Source: Clostridiaceae bacterium (GTDB lineage Bacteria > Bacillota > Clostridia > Acetivibrionales > DUMC01). From it: 7,424 nt of DNA. The stretch spans positions 1-7,424 of the forward strand of contig JAAZDH010000346.1 of the NCBI GenBank assembly GCA_012512865.1, in the 5' to 3' direction. A model generated the notes under the pieces. The model had not been told where the DNA came from and made no database searches. It was given only the letters and a program-made list of their open reading frames with translations. Shown piece by piece: positions 1 through 6,369 of this stretch (position 1 is the stretch's first letter; each line of letters starts with the position of its first letter). Position numbers and translations under genes: made by a program.

Positions 1-78
1 AAAATCCTACCCGTCACACTCGCCATCCATGGCTTAAGGTGACGGCTCGCCACATCCATGTGGCGAATTACGGATTTT
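1..78. other. Multi-hairpin palindromic element, possibly a terminator
   Basis: Three nested or adjacent pairings can be drawn. AAAATCC (1-7) pairs with GGATTTT (72-78). CCGTCAC (11-17) pairs with GTGACGG (39-45) and encloses GCCA/TGGC (22-25 with 30-33). TCGCCACA (47-54) pairs perfectly with TGTGGCGA (59-66). Both inner hairpins have the same TCCA loop. Together they form a three-way-junction-like fold. A T-run at 75-80 follows the last hairpin, so in the plus direction it could act as an intrinsic terminator for a gene to the left of the window, although six bases separate the stem from GGATTTTTT. It could also be a dispersed palindromic intergenic repeat or a structured RNA. The pairings are seen directly; the role is inferred. 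Confidence 0.5.
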
Positions 79-104
79 TTCTGGCCTTAAGCACAACTAT
101 CCGT

Positions 105-231
105 AAGCTTTGCTCCAATATTAGCCTGAGGAAGTCATCACGCTGTATAGTTAATGAAGAGAGAGGCTTGTAATTTAAAATATGCATAAGTTTTGCCTAA
201 ATATTAGCCTTCGGAAGTCGTTTTGCCATAT
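105..231. repeat. Two-copy imperfect direct repeat of about 44 bp
   Basis: Copy 1 lies at about 105-148 and copy 2 at about 188-231, so they start 83 bp apart. They share the core AATATTAGCCT (117-127 and 200-210) followed by GGAAGTC, with partial matching on both sides. In one plus-strand frame both copies read N-I-S-L-R-K-S, and the three base differences inside those seven codons are all synonymous (CTG/CTT, AGG/CGG, TCA/TCG). Neither copy has a convincing start codon with a ribosome binding site: copy 2 lies in a 22-codon ORF from ATG 183 with no Shine-Dalgarno, and copy 1 has no start. They may be relics of a coding or mobile sequence, or repeated regulatory or structural DNA. Confidence 0.45.
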
Positions 232-275
232 TATGTATCATATAAATTAAATAAACCCCGAAATTACCGGGAAGG

Positions 276-384
276 TTGCAAGTTATTCCAGTAAACCGTA
301 TAATTATAAGTACAGCCTGTGAATGCAACTTATGATTATCTGAACTTATGGTTAACTGGTTGATAATTTATAAATAACTTGCAA
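276..384. repeat. Long imperfect inverted repeat upstream of the oxidoreductase gene
   Basis: TTGCAAGTTATT (276-287) is the exact reverse complement of AATAACTTGCAA (373-384). Just inside, CCAGTAAACCGTA (288-300) pairs with ATGGTTAACTGG (348-359) with few mismatches, and about 13 unpaired bases separate the two right-hand segments. The central part is AT-rich. The element ends about 75 bp before the ATG at 461, so it may be a leader structure, an operator region or a small MITE-like relic. From 385 to 436 the sequence is very AT-rich with repeated ATAAAT motifs. A weak promoter could be drawn there (TTGCAA at 379-384, TATAAA at 400-405), but the spacing of 15 is short. Confidence 0.45.
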
Positions 385-446
385 ATACAATTTATAAATT
401 ATAAATAGAGTTATAAATAAAGTTTATTATGTTCCTATGAAAAGTT

Positions 447-452
447 GGGGAG
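447..452 (+). promoter_or_regulatory. Ribosome binding site deciding the oxidoreductase start
   Basis: GGGGAG ends 8 bases before ATG 461. The upstream in-frame ATG at 437 has no purine-rich site before it. Starting at 461 also puts the predicted metal ligands at the same residue numbers as in E. coli YqhD, which supports this start. Confidence 0.6.
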
Positions 453-460
453 TGATTTGC

Positions 461-1630
461 ATGGTGAAGTTTGATTTTATAAGCCCGACAAGGATTATCT
501 TTGGAGAAGGTACTGAAAACCGGGTGGGAGAAGAAACCTTGAAATATAGTAAAAAAATTCTCCTTCATTATGGCGGCGGAAGTATAAAGAAAACGGGCCT
601 TTATGACAAGGTTACCCGGTCCCTTGATAAAGCAGGCATTGAGTATATTGAGCTTCCGGGAGTTAAACCCAACCCCCGGCTTGGCCTGGTTAAAGAGGGT
701 ATTAGAATATGCAGGGAAAATAATATTGGTTTTATCCTCGCAGTCGGGGGAGGAAGCGTGATTGATTCGGCAAAGGCAATAAGCGTGGGAGTGCCGTATG
801 AAGGTGATGTGTGGGATTTTTATTCCGGGAAGACGCTGCCACAAGAATCACTTCCTGTAGGGGTTGTCCTTACCATAGCGGCAGCAGGGAGCGAGGCCAG
901 CAAAAGCTCTGTTATAACAAACGAAGATGGCTGGTATAAAAGAGGCCTTAATGTTGACATTATAAGGCCGAAATTTGCAATTATGAATCCAGCCCTTACA
1001 TACACCCTGCCGCCTTACCAGACTGCAAGCGGTATTGCCGATATCATAGCTCACATCATGGAAAGGTATTTTACGAATACACCTAACGTGGAACTTACGG
1101 ACAGGCTATGCGAAGCAACCCTTAAAACAGTAATTAACAATGCCATGATAGTTATGGAAGACCCGTGCAATTATAATGCCAGGGCGGAAATCATGTGGGC
1201 GGGAACCCTTGCCCATAACGACCTGCTTGGAACAGGAAGGGTTGGTGACTGGGCCTCTCATCAAATTGAACATGAATTAAGTGCAATATACGACATTGCG
1301 CATGGAGCAGGGCTTGCCATCGTTTTTCCAGCATGGATGGAATACGTTTATAAACACAACATAAACAGGTTTGCACAATTTGCCGTGAGAGTATGGGACG
1401 TGGAATATTCCTTTGATTCTCCCGAAAAAACAGTACTGGAGGGAATAAAGAGGACAAGGAGCTTTTTTGGAAGCATAGGGCTTCCAACGACGCTAAAGGG
1501 TGCGGGCATACCCGGCGACAGGCTTGAGGAAATGGCGGCAAAATGCAAGATGACAAATGGCGATACCGTCGGCCAGTTTGTAAGGTTAACAAGGGATGAT
1601 GTTCTAAATATATTGAAACTTGCGCAGTGA
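461..1630 (+). CDS. YqhD/BDH-type metal-dependent alcohol (aldehyde) dehydrogenase, probably NADPH-linked
   Basis: This is a 389-residue group III (iron-containing) alcohol dehydrogenase, the usual length of the family. The N-terminus MVKFDFISPTRIIFG and the YGGGSIKKTG motif (about 37-46) are typical of the YqhD/butanol-dehydrogenase branch. The nucleotide-binding GGGSVID is at about 96-102. Predicted metal ligands are D194, H198, H267 and H281, the positions known for E. coli YqhD, with another conserved His at 271. Family members reduce short-chain or toxic aldehydes in the cytosol, usually with NADPH; Zn or Fe cannot be told from sequence. No defect is visible. The next gene follows without a terminator, so the two are probably co-transcribed. 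A structured, AT-rich leader precedes it. The family call is firm; the substrate (butanal, glycolaldehyde, methylglyoxal or other) is unknown, so no gene symbol is given. Confidence 0.93.
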   Translation: MVKFDFISPTRIIFGEGTENRVGEETLKYSKKILLHYGGGSIKKTGLYDKVTRSLDKAGIEYIELPGVKPNPRLGLVKEGIRICRENNIGFILAVGGGSVIDSAKAISVGVPYEGDVWDFYSGKTLPQESLPVGVVLTIAAAGSEASKSSVITNEDGWYKRGLNVDIIRPKFAIMNPALTYTLPPYQTASGIADIIAHIMERYFTNTPNVELTDRLCEATLKTVINNAMIVMEDPCNYNARAEIMWAGTLAHNDLLGTGRVGDWASHQIEHELSAIYDIAHGAGLAIVFPAWMEYVYKHNINRFAQFAVRVWDVEYSFDSPEKTVLEGIKRTRSFFGSIGLPTTLKGAGIPGDRLEEMAAKCKMTNGDTVGQFVRLTRDDVLNILKLAQ

Positions 1631-1644
1631 ACCGGGGGATGGGC

Positions 1645-3663
1645 ATGCTTATGCTAAGTGAGGCAGTGATAAAGCAGGTAGTAAAGATAGCCGGGTCAAT
1701 ACGGCATAAAACCCGGCACAGTATCCAACATATATTCCAGTATAAAATCTATCATGAAGTTCAACACGAGGAAAAATACCGGGAAATACGGCACGAAGTG
1801 CAAAACGGGAAAATAAGGCACAAAGAGCAATACCGGAAAATGCAACCCGATGGACAGCACCGGGATGCACAATTCAAAGGGAAGGTTCCAGGCAAGTTGG
1901 GAACAGCATTGAAAATAAATAAAATAACAGCTGTGTTCATTTTTACCATGGTTGCCATATTTATGGTTCCATCCTGGTATGGTGTACCATGCCGGTACCA
2001 GTTGCCGGTTTCTGCTGCGTCGTTGGAAGAAGCAGGACCGGGTTTTGACACGGTAAGCCCTAAATTCAACATGTCATACATACATTACAGTGATAAAAGT
2101 TTGTATATTAAATACGTGGAAAACACGAACGGGGCATTAAACGAAGTTGCCCCGAATTATTTCAATTTAAGCAAAAAAGGCACCTTGATTATTACCTCGT
2201 TAATTGACAAGGCTTTCATCGACGAAATGCACAGAAGGGGAATTAAGGTCGTACCTTACTTGAGTAATGATTGGGATAGAACAGTAGGCAGGTTTGCCTT
2301 GAGCAAAAGGTATGAACTATCGGATGCAATTGCTGCGGCCATAGAGAAATACAACCTGGACGGGGTTAATGTCGATATTGAGAACCTTACCGAGCAAGAC
2401 AGGGAAAGATATGTACATTTTGTAAGGCTTCTAAGAAGTAAGATATCTCCTGAAAAAACAGTAGCGGTGTCTGTTGCTGCCAATCCAAGGGGCTTGACAA
2501 CAGGATGGTATGGCTCCTATGATTACGAGGAACTGGCAAAATACAGCGATTACCTCATGGTTATGGCCTATGATGAACATTATGCAGGAGGCCCGCCTGG
2601 TCCTGTTGCAAGCATAGATTTTGTTGAAAATTCGATTAAATACGCAATAGAAAGGGTTCCAAGCGAAAAGATAGTTCTTGGCATACCCTTTTATGGCCGG
2701 ATGTGGAGGAGCAATGGCGGAGTCAGCGGGCTGGGAATAAGCCTTAGGGCGGTCGAAAACCTGGTTGCAAATTACGACGGAAAAGTAAGCTTCAATAATT
2801 CGTATATTTCTTCGAGGGCTATCGTAACAATAAAATCGAGCGATAAAAAGCCCGTGGTGAATGGAATAACGTTAAAGGCGGGTACATATACCATCTGGTA
2901 TGAAAATGAGACATCCATTAAAAGTAAGCTTAGCCTTGTAAAGAAGTATAACCTCAAGGGCAGCGGGAGCTGGAGCCTTGGGCAGGAAACGACAGGCATA
3001 TGGAAATATTACAATTTGTGGCTCAATGGTTATTATTACGAGGATTGTGAAGGGCATTGGGCTCAGAATAGCATAATACATGCGTTGAACAATGGATGGA
3101 TGGAAAGAAAAGGGATGGCAGGGTTTGCACCTGATGAACCTCTTACAAGGGCTGAAGCTGCAGCAGCAATCGTAAGGGCTTTTCAGCTTGACAGGGCGGA
3201 AAAGGTAAATAACGGGAACAGGAGCAGCATTGTTTTCATTGACGTACCAGGTGATCATTGGGCCAAAAATGAAATTGAGATTGCCGTGCAGCACAGGATA
3301 ATTACGGGTAAAGGCAATGGCATGTTCTCACCCGATGAACCCGTAACACGGCAGGAATTATCAGTTATGCTTGACAGGGCTTTTGCGGCCGAAAGGGGGA
3401 TGTACCTCCTGGCAAGCAGGGGAATCAGCTTGAATGCGGGAGATGCCGGGGATGGCAGCAACAGCGGCTCGAACGGCAATAAAGGTGCTGACCCCCGGTA
3501 TGTTGATGTAAACAGGGAAACGTGCAGCTGGTCGTATGATTCGATAATGAGAGTTTCGCAACTTGGGGCATTTGATAACCTGGCAGGTGAAAGATTCAAT
3601 CCCGGCGGACAAGTCAGCAGGGCTGAAATGACGGTGCTTCTTTGCAATATACTCGGGAAATGA
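1645..3663 (+). CDS. Secreted GH18 glycosidase with three C-terminal SLH domains
   Basis: Numbering is from GTG 1627, which overlaps the previous stop as GTGA. ATG 1645 (residue 7) is preferred because GGGGG (1634-1638) lies 6 bases upstream. Residues 26-83 form a His/Tyr/Arg/Gln-rich tetrapeptide repeat. A signal-peptide-like hydrophobic stretch (about 101-118) follows, with possible cleavage near VSAA (about 131). The GH18 barrel spans about 146-460, with the catalytic motif DGVNVDIE (245-252, acid E252), MAYDEH (313-318) and a late barrel Trp at 449. Asn replaces the second Asp of DxxDxDxE, as in YaaH/SleL-type peptidoglycan N-acetylglucosaminidases. SLH domains lie at about 470-521, 534-587 and 622-677, with TRAE-like motifs and a Gly/Ser/Asn linker before the third. 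It probably acts outside the cell, held on the wall polymer. A TTG start at 1897 behind AAAGGGAAGG would give a normal signal peptide and exclude the repeat. The substrate is inferred. Confidence 0.9.
   Translation: MLMLSEAVIKQVVKIAGSIRHKTRHSIQHIFQYKIYHEVQHEEKYREIRHEVQNGKIRHKEQYRKMQPDGQHRDAQFKGKVPGKLGTALKINKITAVFIFTMVAIFMVPSWYGVPCRYQLPVSAASLEEAGPGFDTVSPKFNMSYIHYSDKSLYIKYVENTNGALNEVAPNYFNLSKKGTLIITSLIDKAFIDEMHRRGIKVVPYLSNDWDRTVGRFALSKRYELSDAIAAAIEKYNLDGVNVDIENLTEQDRERYVHFVRLLRSKISPEKTVAVSVAANPRGLTTGWYGSYDYEELAKYSDYLMVMAYDEHYAGGPPGPVASIDFVENSIKYAIERVPSEKIVLGIPFYGRMWRSNGGVSGLGISLRAVENLVANYDGKVSFNNSYISSRAIVTIKSSDKKPVVNGITLKAGTYTIWYENETSIKSKLSLVKKYNLKGSGSWSLGQETTGIWKYYNLWLNGYYYEDCEGHWAQNSIIHALNNGWMERKGMAGFAPDEPLTRAEAAAAIVRAFQLDRAEKVNNGNRSSIVFIDVPGDHWAKNEIEIAVQHRIITGKGNGMFSPDEPVTRQELSVMLDRAFAAERGMYLLASRGISLNAGDAGDGSNSGSNGNKGADPRYVDVNRETCSWSYDSIMRVSQLGAFDNLAGERFNPGGQVSRAEMTVLLCNILGK
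1702..1875 (+). repeat. Degenerate 12-bp tandem repeat encoding a tetrapeptide repeat
   Basis: About fourteen units of 12 bp, two of them 15 bp, run in phase with the GH18-SLH reading frame. They encode [R/Q/K]-[H/Y]-[K/E/S]-x, for example RHKT, RHSI, QYKI, YHEV, QHEE, KYRE, RHEV, RHKE and QYRK. Many differences between units are synonymous (CAT/CAC, TAT/TAC, CAA/CAG, CGG/AGG), which hints that the tract is translated. The paralogous gene at 3975 lacks this segment. The tract lies before the hydrophobic secretion signal, where a 100-residue basic extension is unusual. Confidence 0.7.
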
Positions 3664-3965
3664 AAAATCACGTTTGAAATTACATTGGAAATAAGGCTGT
3701 TACAACCTTGGATTTAATGGTTTTATTTAAAATGCGTTAAATGCGTTGTGCAATGGGTTGTTTTCTAAAATAATAACTGCAATAAACATTGTAATCGTAA
3801 GTTGAAACAGCATAATCTCAATATAATCTCAAGTTGAAATATCGTAACCGCAAATTGAAATGTTACAAACACAAATTTACATAATTTGTTCATTGAATTC
3901 CCAGGCCAAATTCTATATCCTTATACTAGGATGCACTTGTTTTAGAGGTATTTATTTCGGGGGGT
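3664..3965. repeat. Intergenic region with short degenerate repeats, no gene
   Basis: This 302-bp AT-rich gap separates the two GH18-SLH genes. It holds a perfect tandem duplication AAATGCGTT-AAATGCGTT (3730-3747). From about 3791 to 3881 there is a loose repeat containing AAGTTGAAA (3799-3807, 3831-3839), AAATTGAAA (3852-3860) and TAATCTCAA-like copies. No strong terminator is seen after the first GH18 gene. Weak -10-like hexamers occur at 3914-3919 and 3922-3927 (TATACT), with TTGAAT at 3893-3898, but the spacings (15 and 23) are poor, so no promoter is called. A small ORF from 3860 overlaps the next gene out of frame and is not credible. Confidence 0.45.
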
Positions 3966-3974
3966 ATGGCATCA

Positions 3975-5651
3975 ATGCCTGGGAAGAGGTCAATTGCACT
4001 ATTGATTTCAACAATATTATGTTTACTGGCGGTTTTATATCAATACCCGTTTCGTTCATTTGCGGAAACCTTTGAATTCAAGTTTAACATGTCATATATT
4101 TATTTTGGAGACAAATCAACATACCTTGATTGCGTCGAAAACACGAAAGGCTCGATAAAAGAAATATCCCCGAATTATTTCGACCTTAATGCGGACGGAA
4201 GCTTGAAAATTACTTCCGCGCTCGATACAAGTTTTATAAGCCGGATGCATGAAAGAGGTATCAGGGTTGCTCCTTTCCTGAGCAACCACTGGAACAGGGA
4301 ATTGGGGAGAAAGGCTTTAAGCAGGAGGGACAAGCTGGCTGATGAAATCGTTGATGCTATCGCAAGATATGACCTGGATGGTATCAATATTGACATTGAA
4401 GACCTTACCGGGGAAGATAGGGATAATTACGTGGATTTTGTGCGGTTGCTAAGGCAAAAACTTCCGCAGGGGAAGGTGCTTGCCGTGTCTGTCGCTTGCA
4501 ACCCGAAAGGATTAACAAGCGGATGGCAGGCTTCCTATGACTACGCTGCATTAAGCAATTACAGCGATTACTTGATGCTCATGGCCTACGACGAGCATTA
4601 CAACGGCGGTGGTGCAGGGCCTGTAGCAAGCATAGGGTTTGTTGAGGATTCAATAAAGTATGCCCTGGAAAGGGTTCCAAGTGAAAAAATAGTCCTGGGC
4701 ATACCGTTTTTCGGGCGCATATGGAGGAACGGCGGCGGGATAGTAGGGCAAGGGGCGAGCCTTAAGGATATTGAAGCATTAATTGCAAGGTACAGGGGAC
4801 AGGTTAGCTTTGACTATGCATACTATTCGCCTAAAGCGGTTATAACCATAAAAACCACTGATGAAAAACCATATATATATGGCAAAAGATTAGATGCCGG
4901 GACATACACCATATGGTATGAAAATGAACAATCGATAAAACAAAAATTGCGCCTTGTTCAAAAATACGGGTTGAAAGGCACGGGAAGCTGGAGCCTTGGG
5001 CAGGAAATCCCTGATACCTGGAATTATTATAGCCTTTGGCTTAATGGTTGTTATTATGCGGACGTGCAGGGGCATTGGGCTTTAAATTCCATAATCTATG
5101 CTGCAGGTATGGGATGGATGATCGGTGATGGTATTTCAAGCTTTGCCCCTGGTAATGCGCTTACCCGTGCAGAAGCAGCGGTTGTACTGGTGCGTGCCCT
5201 GGGGTTGGAAGAAAAGGAAAAGGAAAATGCTGTTGATACAACAGGTACGCAAAGCATTTTTAGCGACATATCGGGACACTGGGCCCAAAACGAGATAGAA
5301 ATTGCCGCACAGCACAGGTTTGTGCAGGGAAGGGACGATGGAACATATGGACCTGACGTTCCCATAACCAGGGAGGAGCTGGCCGTTTTAATGCACCGGG
5401 TACTGTTCCCGGATAGGAACATGCTGGCTGACAGGGGAGCCAGCGACAGAAGCATACCCAGTGGTGAAAATGGAATAAACGTTGTCTATGAAGATGTTAA
5501 CAGGGATACATGCAGCTGGTCATATGATTCAATTGCTGCCATGACGGAGATGGGGATTTTTACCGGGGCACCTGGCGGCAAATTTCTCCCGAAAGAAAAA
5601 GCCAGCCGGGCGGAAATGGCAGTCTTGTTACACAGGGTATGGGGCAAGTAA
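3975..5651 (+). CDS. Secreted GH18 glycosidase with three C-terminal SLH domains (paralogue of the gene at 1645)
   Basis: Numbering is from ATG 3966; ATG 3975 (residue 4) is preferred because GGGGGG (3959-3964) lies 10 bases upstream, too close to 3966. A short normal signal peptide has Lys-Arg at 7-8, a hydrophobic core at about 10-24 and likely cleavage after SFA (33). The GH18 barrel spans about 37-350, with DGINIDIE (138-145, acid E145), MAYDEH (206-211) and W342. The Asn in the motif matches the YaaH/SleL branch. SLH domains lie at about 363-413, 429-480 and 507-560. The protein resembles the upstream gene along its whole length, clearly more than half identical in the barrel by eye, so the pair looks like a tandem duplication. 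It lacks the paralogue's repeat-rich N-terminus and has a shorter linker before SLH3. It is probably a wall-anchored glucosaminidase or muramidase-like enzyme; chitin is a possible alternative substrate. Confidence 0.92.
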   Translation: MPGKRSIALLISTILCLLAVLYQYPFRSFAETFEFKFNMSYIYFGDKSTYLDCVENTKGSIKEISPNYFDLNADGSLKITSALDTSFISRMHERGIRVAPFLSNHWNRELGRKALSRRDKLADEIVDAIARYDLDGINIDIEDLTGEDRDNYVDFVRLLRQKLPQGKVLAVSVACNPKGLTSGWQASYDYAALSNYSDYLMLMAYDEHYNGGGAGPVASIGFVEDSIKYALERVPSEKIVLGIPFFGRIWRNGGGIVGQGASLKDIEALIARYRGQVSFDYAYYSPKAVITIKTTDEKPYIYGKRLDAGTYTIWYENEQSIKQKLRLVQKYGLKGTGSWSLGQEIPDTWNYYSLWLNGCYYADVQGHWALNSIIYAAGMGWMIGDGISSFAPGNALTRAEAAVVLVRALGLEEKEKENAVDTTGTQSIFSDISGHWAQNEIEIAAQHRFVQGRDDGTYGPDVPITREELAVLMHRVLFPDRNMLADRGASDRSIPSGENGINVVYEDVNRDTCSWSYDSIAAMTEMGIFTGAPGGKFLPKEKASRAEMAVLLHRVWGK

Positions 5652-5696
5652 CGAAGTTGTATTTATTATCTTTTGTTTCGTGCTGATATTTGCAAC

Positions 5697-5857
5697 GGTA
5701 TTGATAACCTTATTGACAACAACATTGACAATTGAATTAATGCCGTCCGGTATTAATACCCGTGTTAACACCGGTATTGATACCTGTATTGACATTGGTA
5801 TTGATACCTGGTATTGACACCGGCTTTAGCCCCGGTATTTACATCGGTATTGACAAA
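5697..5857. repeat. Degenerate 12-bp tandem repeat array between the GH18 gene and tRNA-Thr
   Basis: About thirteen units follow the consensus GGTATTGAYACC, itself nearly palindromic. Good copies are at 5749-5760, 5773-5784, 5797-5808, 5810-5821, 5834-5845 and 5846-5857, with more diverged ones from 5697 to 5748. The period is 12 bp, with occasional 13-bp or shorter units. The array contains five exact TTGACA hexamers (5713, 5725, 5789, 5814, 5850). A 25-codon ORF (ATG 5740 to TGA 5817) runs through it but has no ribosome binding site. Read on the minus strand, units resemble CAATACCGGTRT, and CAATACCGG also occurs at 1828-1836 inside the first GH18 gene. Confidence 0.75.
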
Positions 5858-5878
5858 TACGCCGATATAATATAGTAT
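5850..5878 (+). promoter_or_regulatory. Candidate promoter for tRNA-Thr
   Basis: TTGACA (5850-5855) is followed after 17 bases by TAGTAT (5873-5878), which matches 4 of 6 bases of the vegetative -10 box. It lies about 100 bp before the tRNA. A perfect TATAAT (5866-5871) is only 10 bases from the same -35. Because the repeat array generates TTGACA by itself, the match may be chance. Confidence 0.3.
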
Positions 5879-5905
5879 TTTTATTGGCAGCTGGCATTGA
5901 TTTGC

Positions 5906-5948
5906 CTGTTATAACAGCATTGAATGAACTCGTTCAGCTAAAGCTGAA
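5906..5948. other. Palindromes in the tRNA leader region
   Basis: CTGTTATAACAG (5906-5917) is a perfect 12-bp palindrome. TTCAGC (5933-5938) pairs with GCTGAA (5943-5948) around a TAAA loop, and TGAAC/GTTCA (5925-5929 with 5932-5936) could form an alternative pairing. They lie between the candidate promoter and the tRNA and could be an operator or leader-RNA structure. No known binding site is recognised. Confidence 0.3.
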
Positions 5949-5986
5949 GAAAGCATTGTACGTATTACTTTTGTGAATATGTATGT

Positions 5987-6062
5987 GCTGGGGTAGCTCA
6001 GTCGGTAGAGCAATTGATTCGTAATCAATAGGTCGAGGGTTCGAGTCCCTTCCTCAGCTCCA
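5987..6062 (+). tRNA. tRNA-Thr (anticodon CGT)
   Basis: A complete 76-nt cloverleaf is visible. The acceptor stem GCTGGGG (5987-5993) pairs with CCTCAGC (6052-6058) with one G-T wobble. The D stem is GCTC/GAGC (5996-5999 with 6008-6011). The anticodon stem is ATTGA/TCAAT around loop TTCGTAA, giving anticodon CGT at 6020-6022, which reads ACG codons. The T arm is GAGGG-TTCGAGT-CCCTT. The discriminator base is T at 6059 and CCA is encoded (6060-6062). It stands alone, with no other tRNA in the window. Confidence 0.96.
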
Positions 6063-6071
6063 GGAATTACG

Positions 6072-6099
6072 AAAGACCGGGAAATTACCCGGTCTTTTT
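6072..6099 (+). terminator. Intrinsic terminator of the tRNA-Thr transcript
   Basis: AAAGACCGGG (6072-6081) and CCCGGTCTTT (6088-6097) form a perfect 10-bp stem around an AAATTA loop, and the T-run continues to 6099. It begins 9 bases after the CCA end of the tRNA, the expected place. Confidence 0.92.
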
Positions 6100-6163
6100 A
6101 CTGCTTCTCTTTACTTTATATTCTTTCTTTCAAATACTCACTGGTAGTAACCCTGGAGGAAGC

Positions 6164-6190
6164 CTTGCTTACTTGCTTGCTTCCTTCCTT
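6164..6190. repeat. CTTN tetranucleotide microsatellite
   Basis: Six CTTN units and a final CTT (CTTG, CTTA and CTTC variants) run through 6164-6190. GGAAGC just upstream (6158-6163) can pair with GCTTCC within the tract, giving a weak hairpin. The 270-bp region between the tRNA terminator and the amidase gene otherwise shows only pyrimidine-rich and AT-rich sequence and an 8-bp palindrome CCACGTGG (6321-6328). Slippage could vary the tract, but it is not inside a gene. Confidence 0.5.
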
Positions 6191-6369
6191 AATAAGCGTC
6201 ATCTCTCTTATTCCCAGCATGTACTAAATAAATACATGGGTCAATTATATGTGTGATTTATATGGATTTGACCATGGTTGAAGTAATTTGAATCTACTTA
6301 ACTACCTTACTACAAAAACACCACGTGGATAACATATTCATATACTGGTAATAAAAAACAAAAACAGTT

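Noticed and set aside
256..271. Hairpin CCCCG-AAATTA-CCGGG resembling the tRNA terminator loop
   Set aside because: The stem has an internal C-C mismatch and no T-run follows, so it is not a credible terminator.
392..844. Minus-strand ORF of 150 codons
   Set aside because: It lies opposite the oxidoreductase gene, has no recognisable domain, and the plus-strand gene has complete active-site motifs.
1191..1646. Minus-strand ORF of 151 codons
   Set aside because: It is a shadow of the 3' part of the oxidoreductase gene, low-complexity and without a ribosome binding site or family signature.
2872..3671. Two minus-strand ORFs of about 140 codons opposite the first GH18-SLH gene
   Set aside because: They overlap the well-supported barrel and SLH coding sequence and show no domain.
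3860..4075. Plus-strand 71-codon ORF crossing the start of the second GH18 gene
   Set aside because: It is out of frame with the signal peptide of the GH18 gene, has no good ribosome binding site and resembles no family.
5740..5817. 25-codon ORF with GIDT repeats inside the 12-bp array
   Set aside because: It has no ribosome binding site and is open only because the repeat period is a multiple of three; it ends where a 13-bp unit shifts the frame.
5697..5857. CRISPR-like array
   Set aside because: The 12-bp units are contiguous and degenerate with no unique spacers, so this is a tandem repeat and not CRISPR.
6324..6332. DnaA-box-like CGTGGATAA
   Set aside because: It is a single near-match with no cluster and no origin-type neighbours, so it is likely chance.
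6339..6347. Sporulation-type promoter (SigK/SigG-like CATATACTG) before the amidase gene
   Set aside because: The -10 resemblance is partial and the possible -35 AC dinucleotides are too common to be informative.
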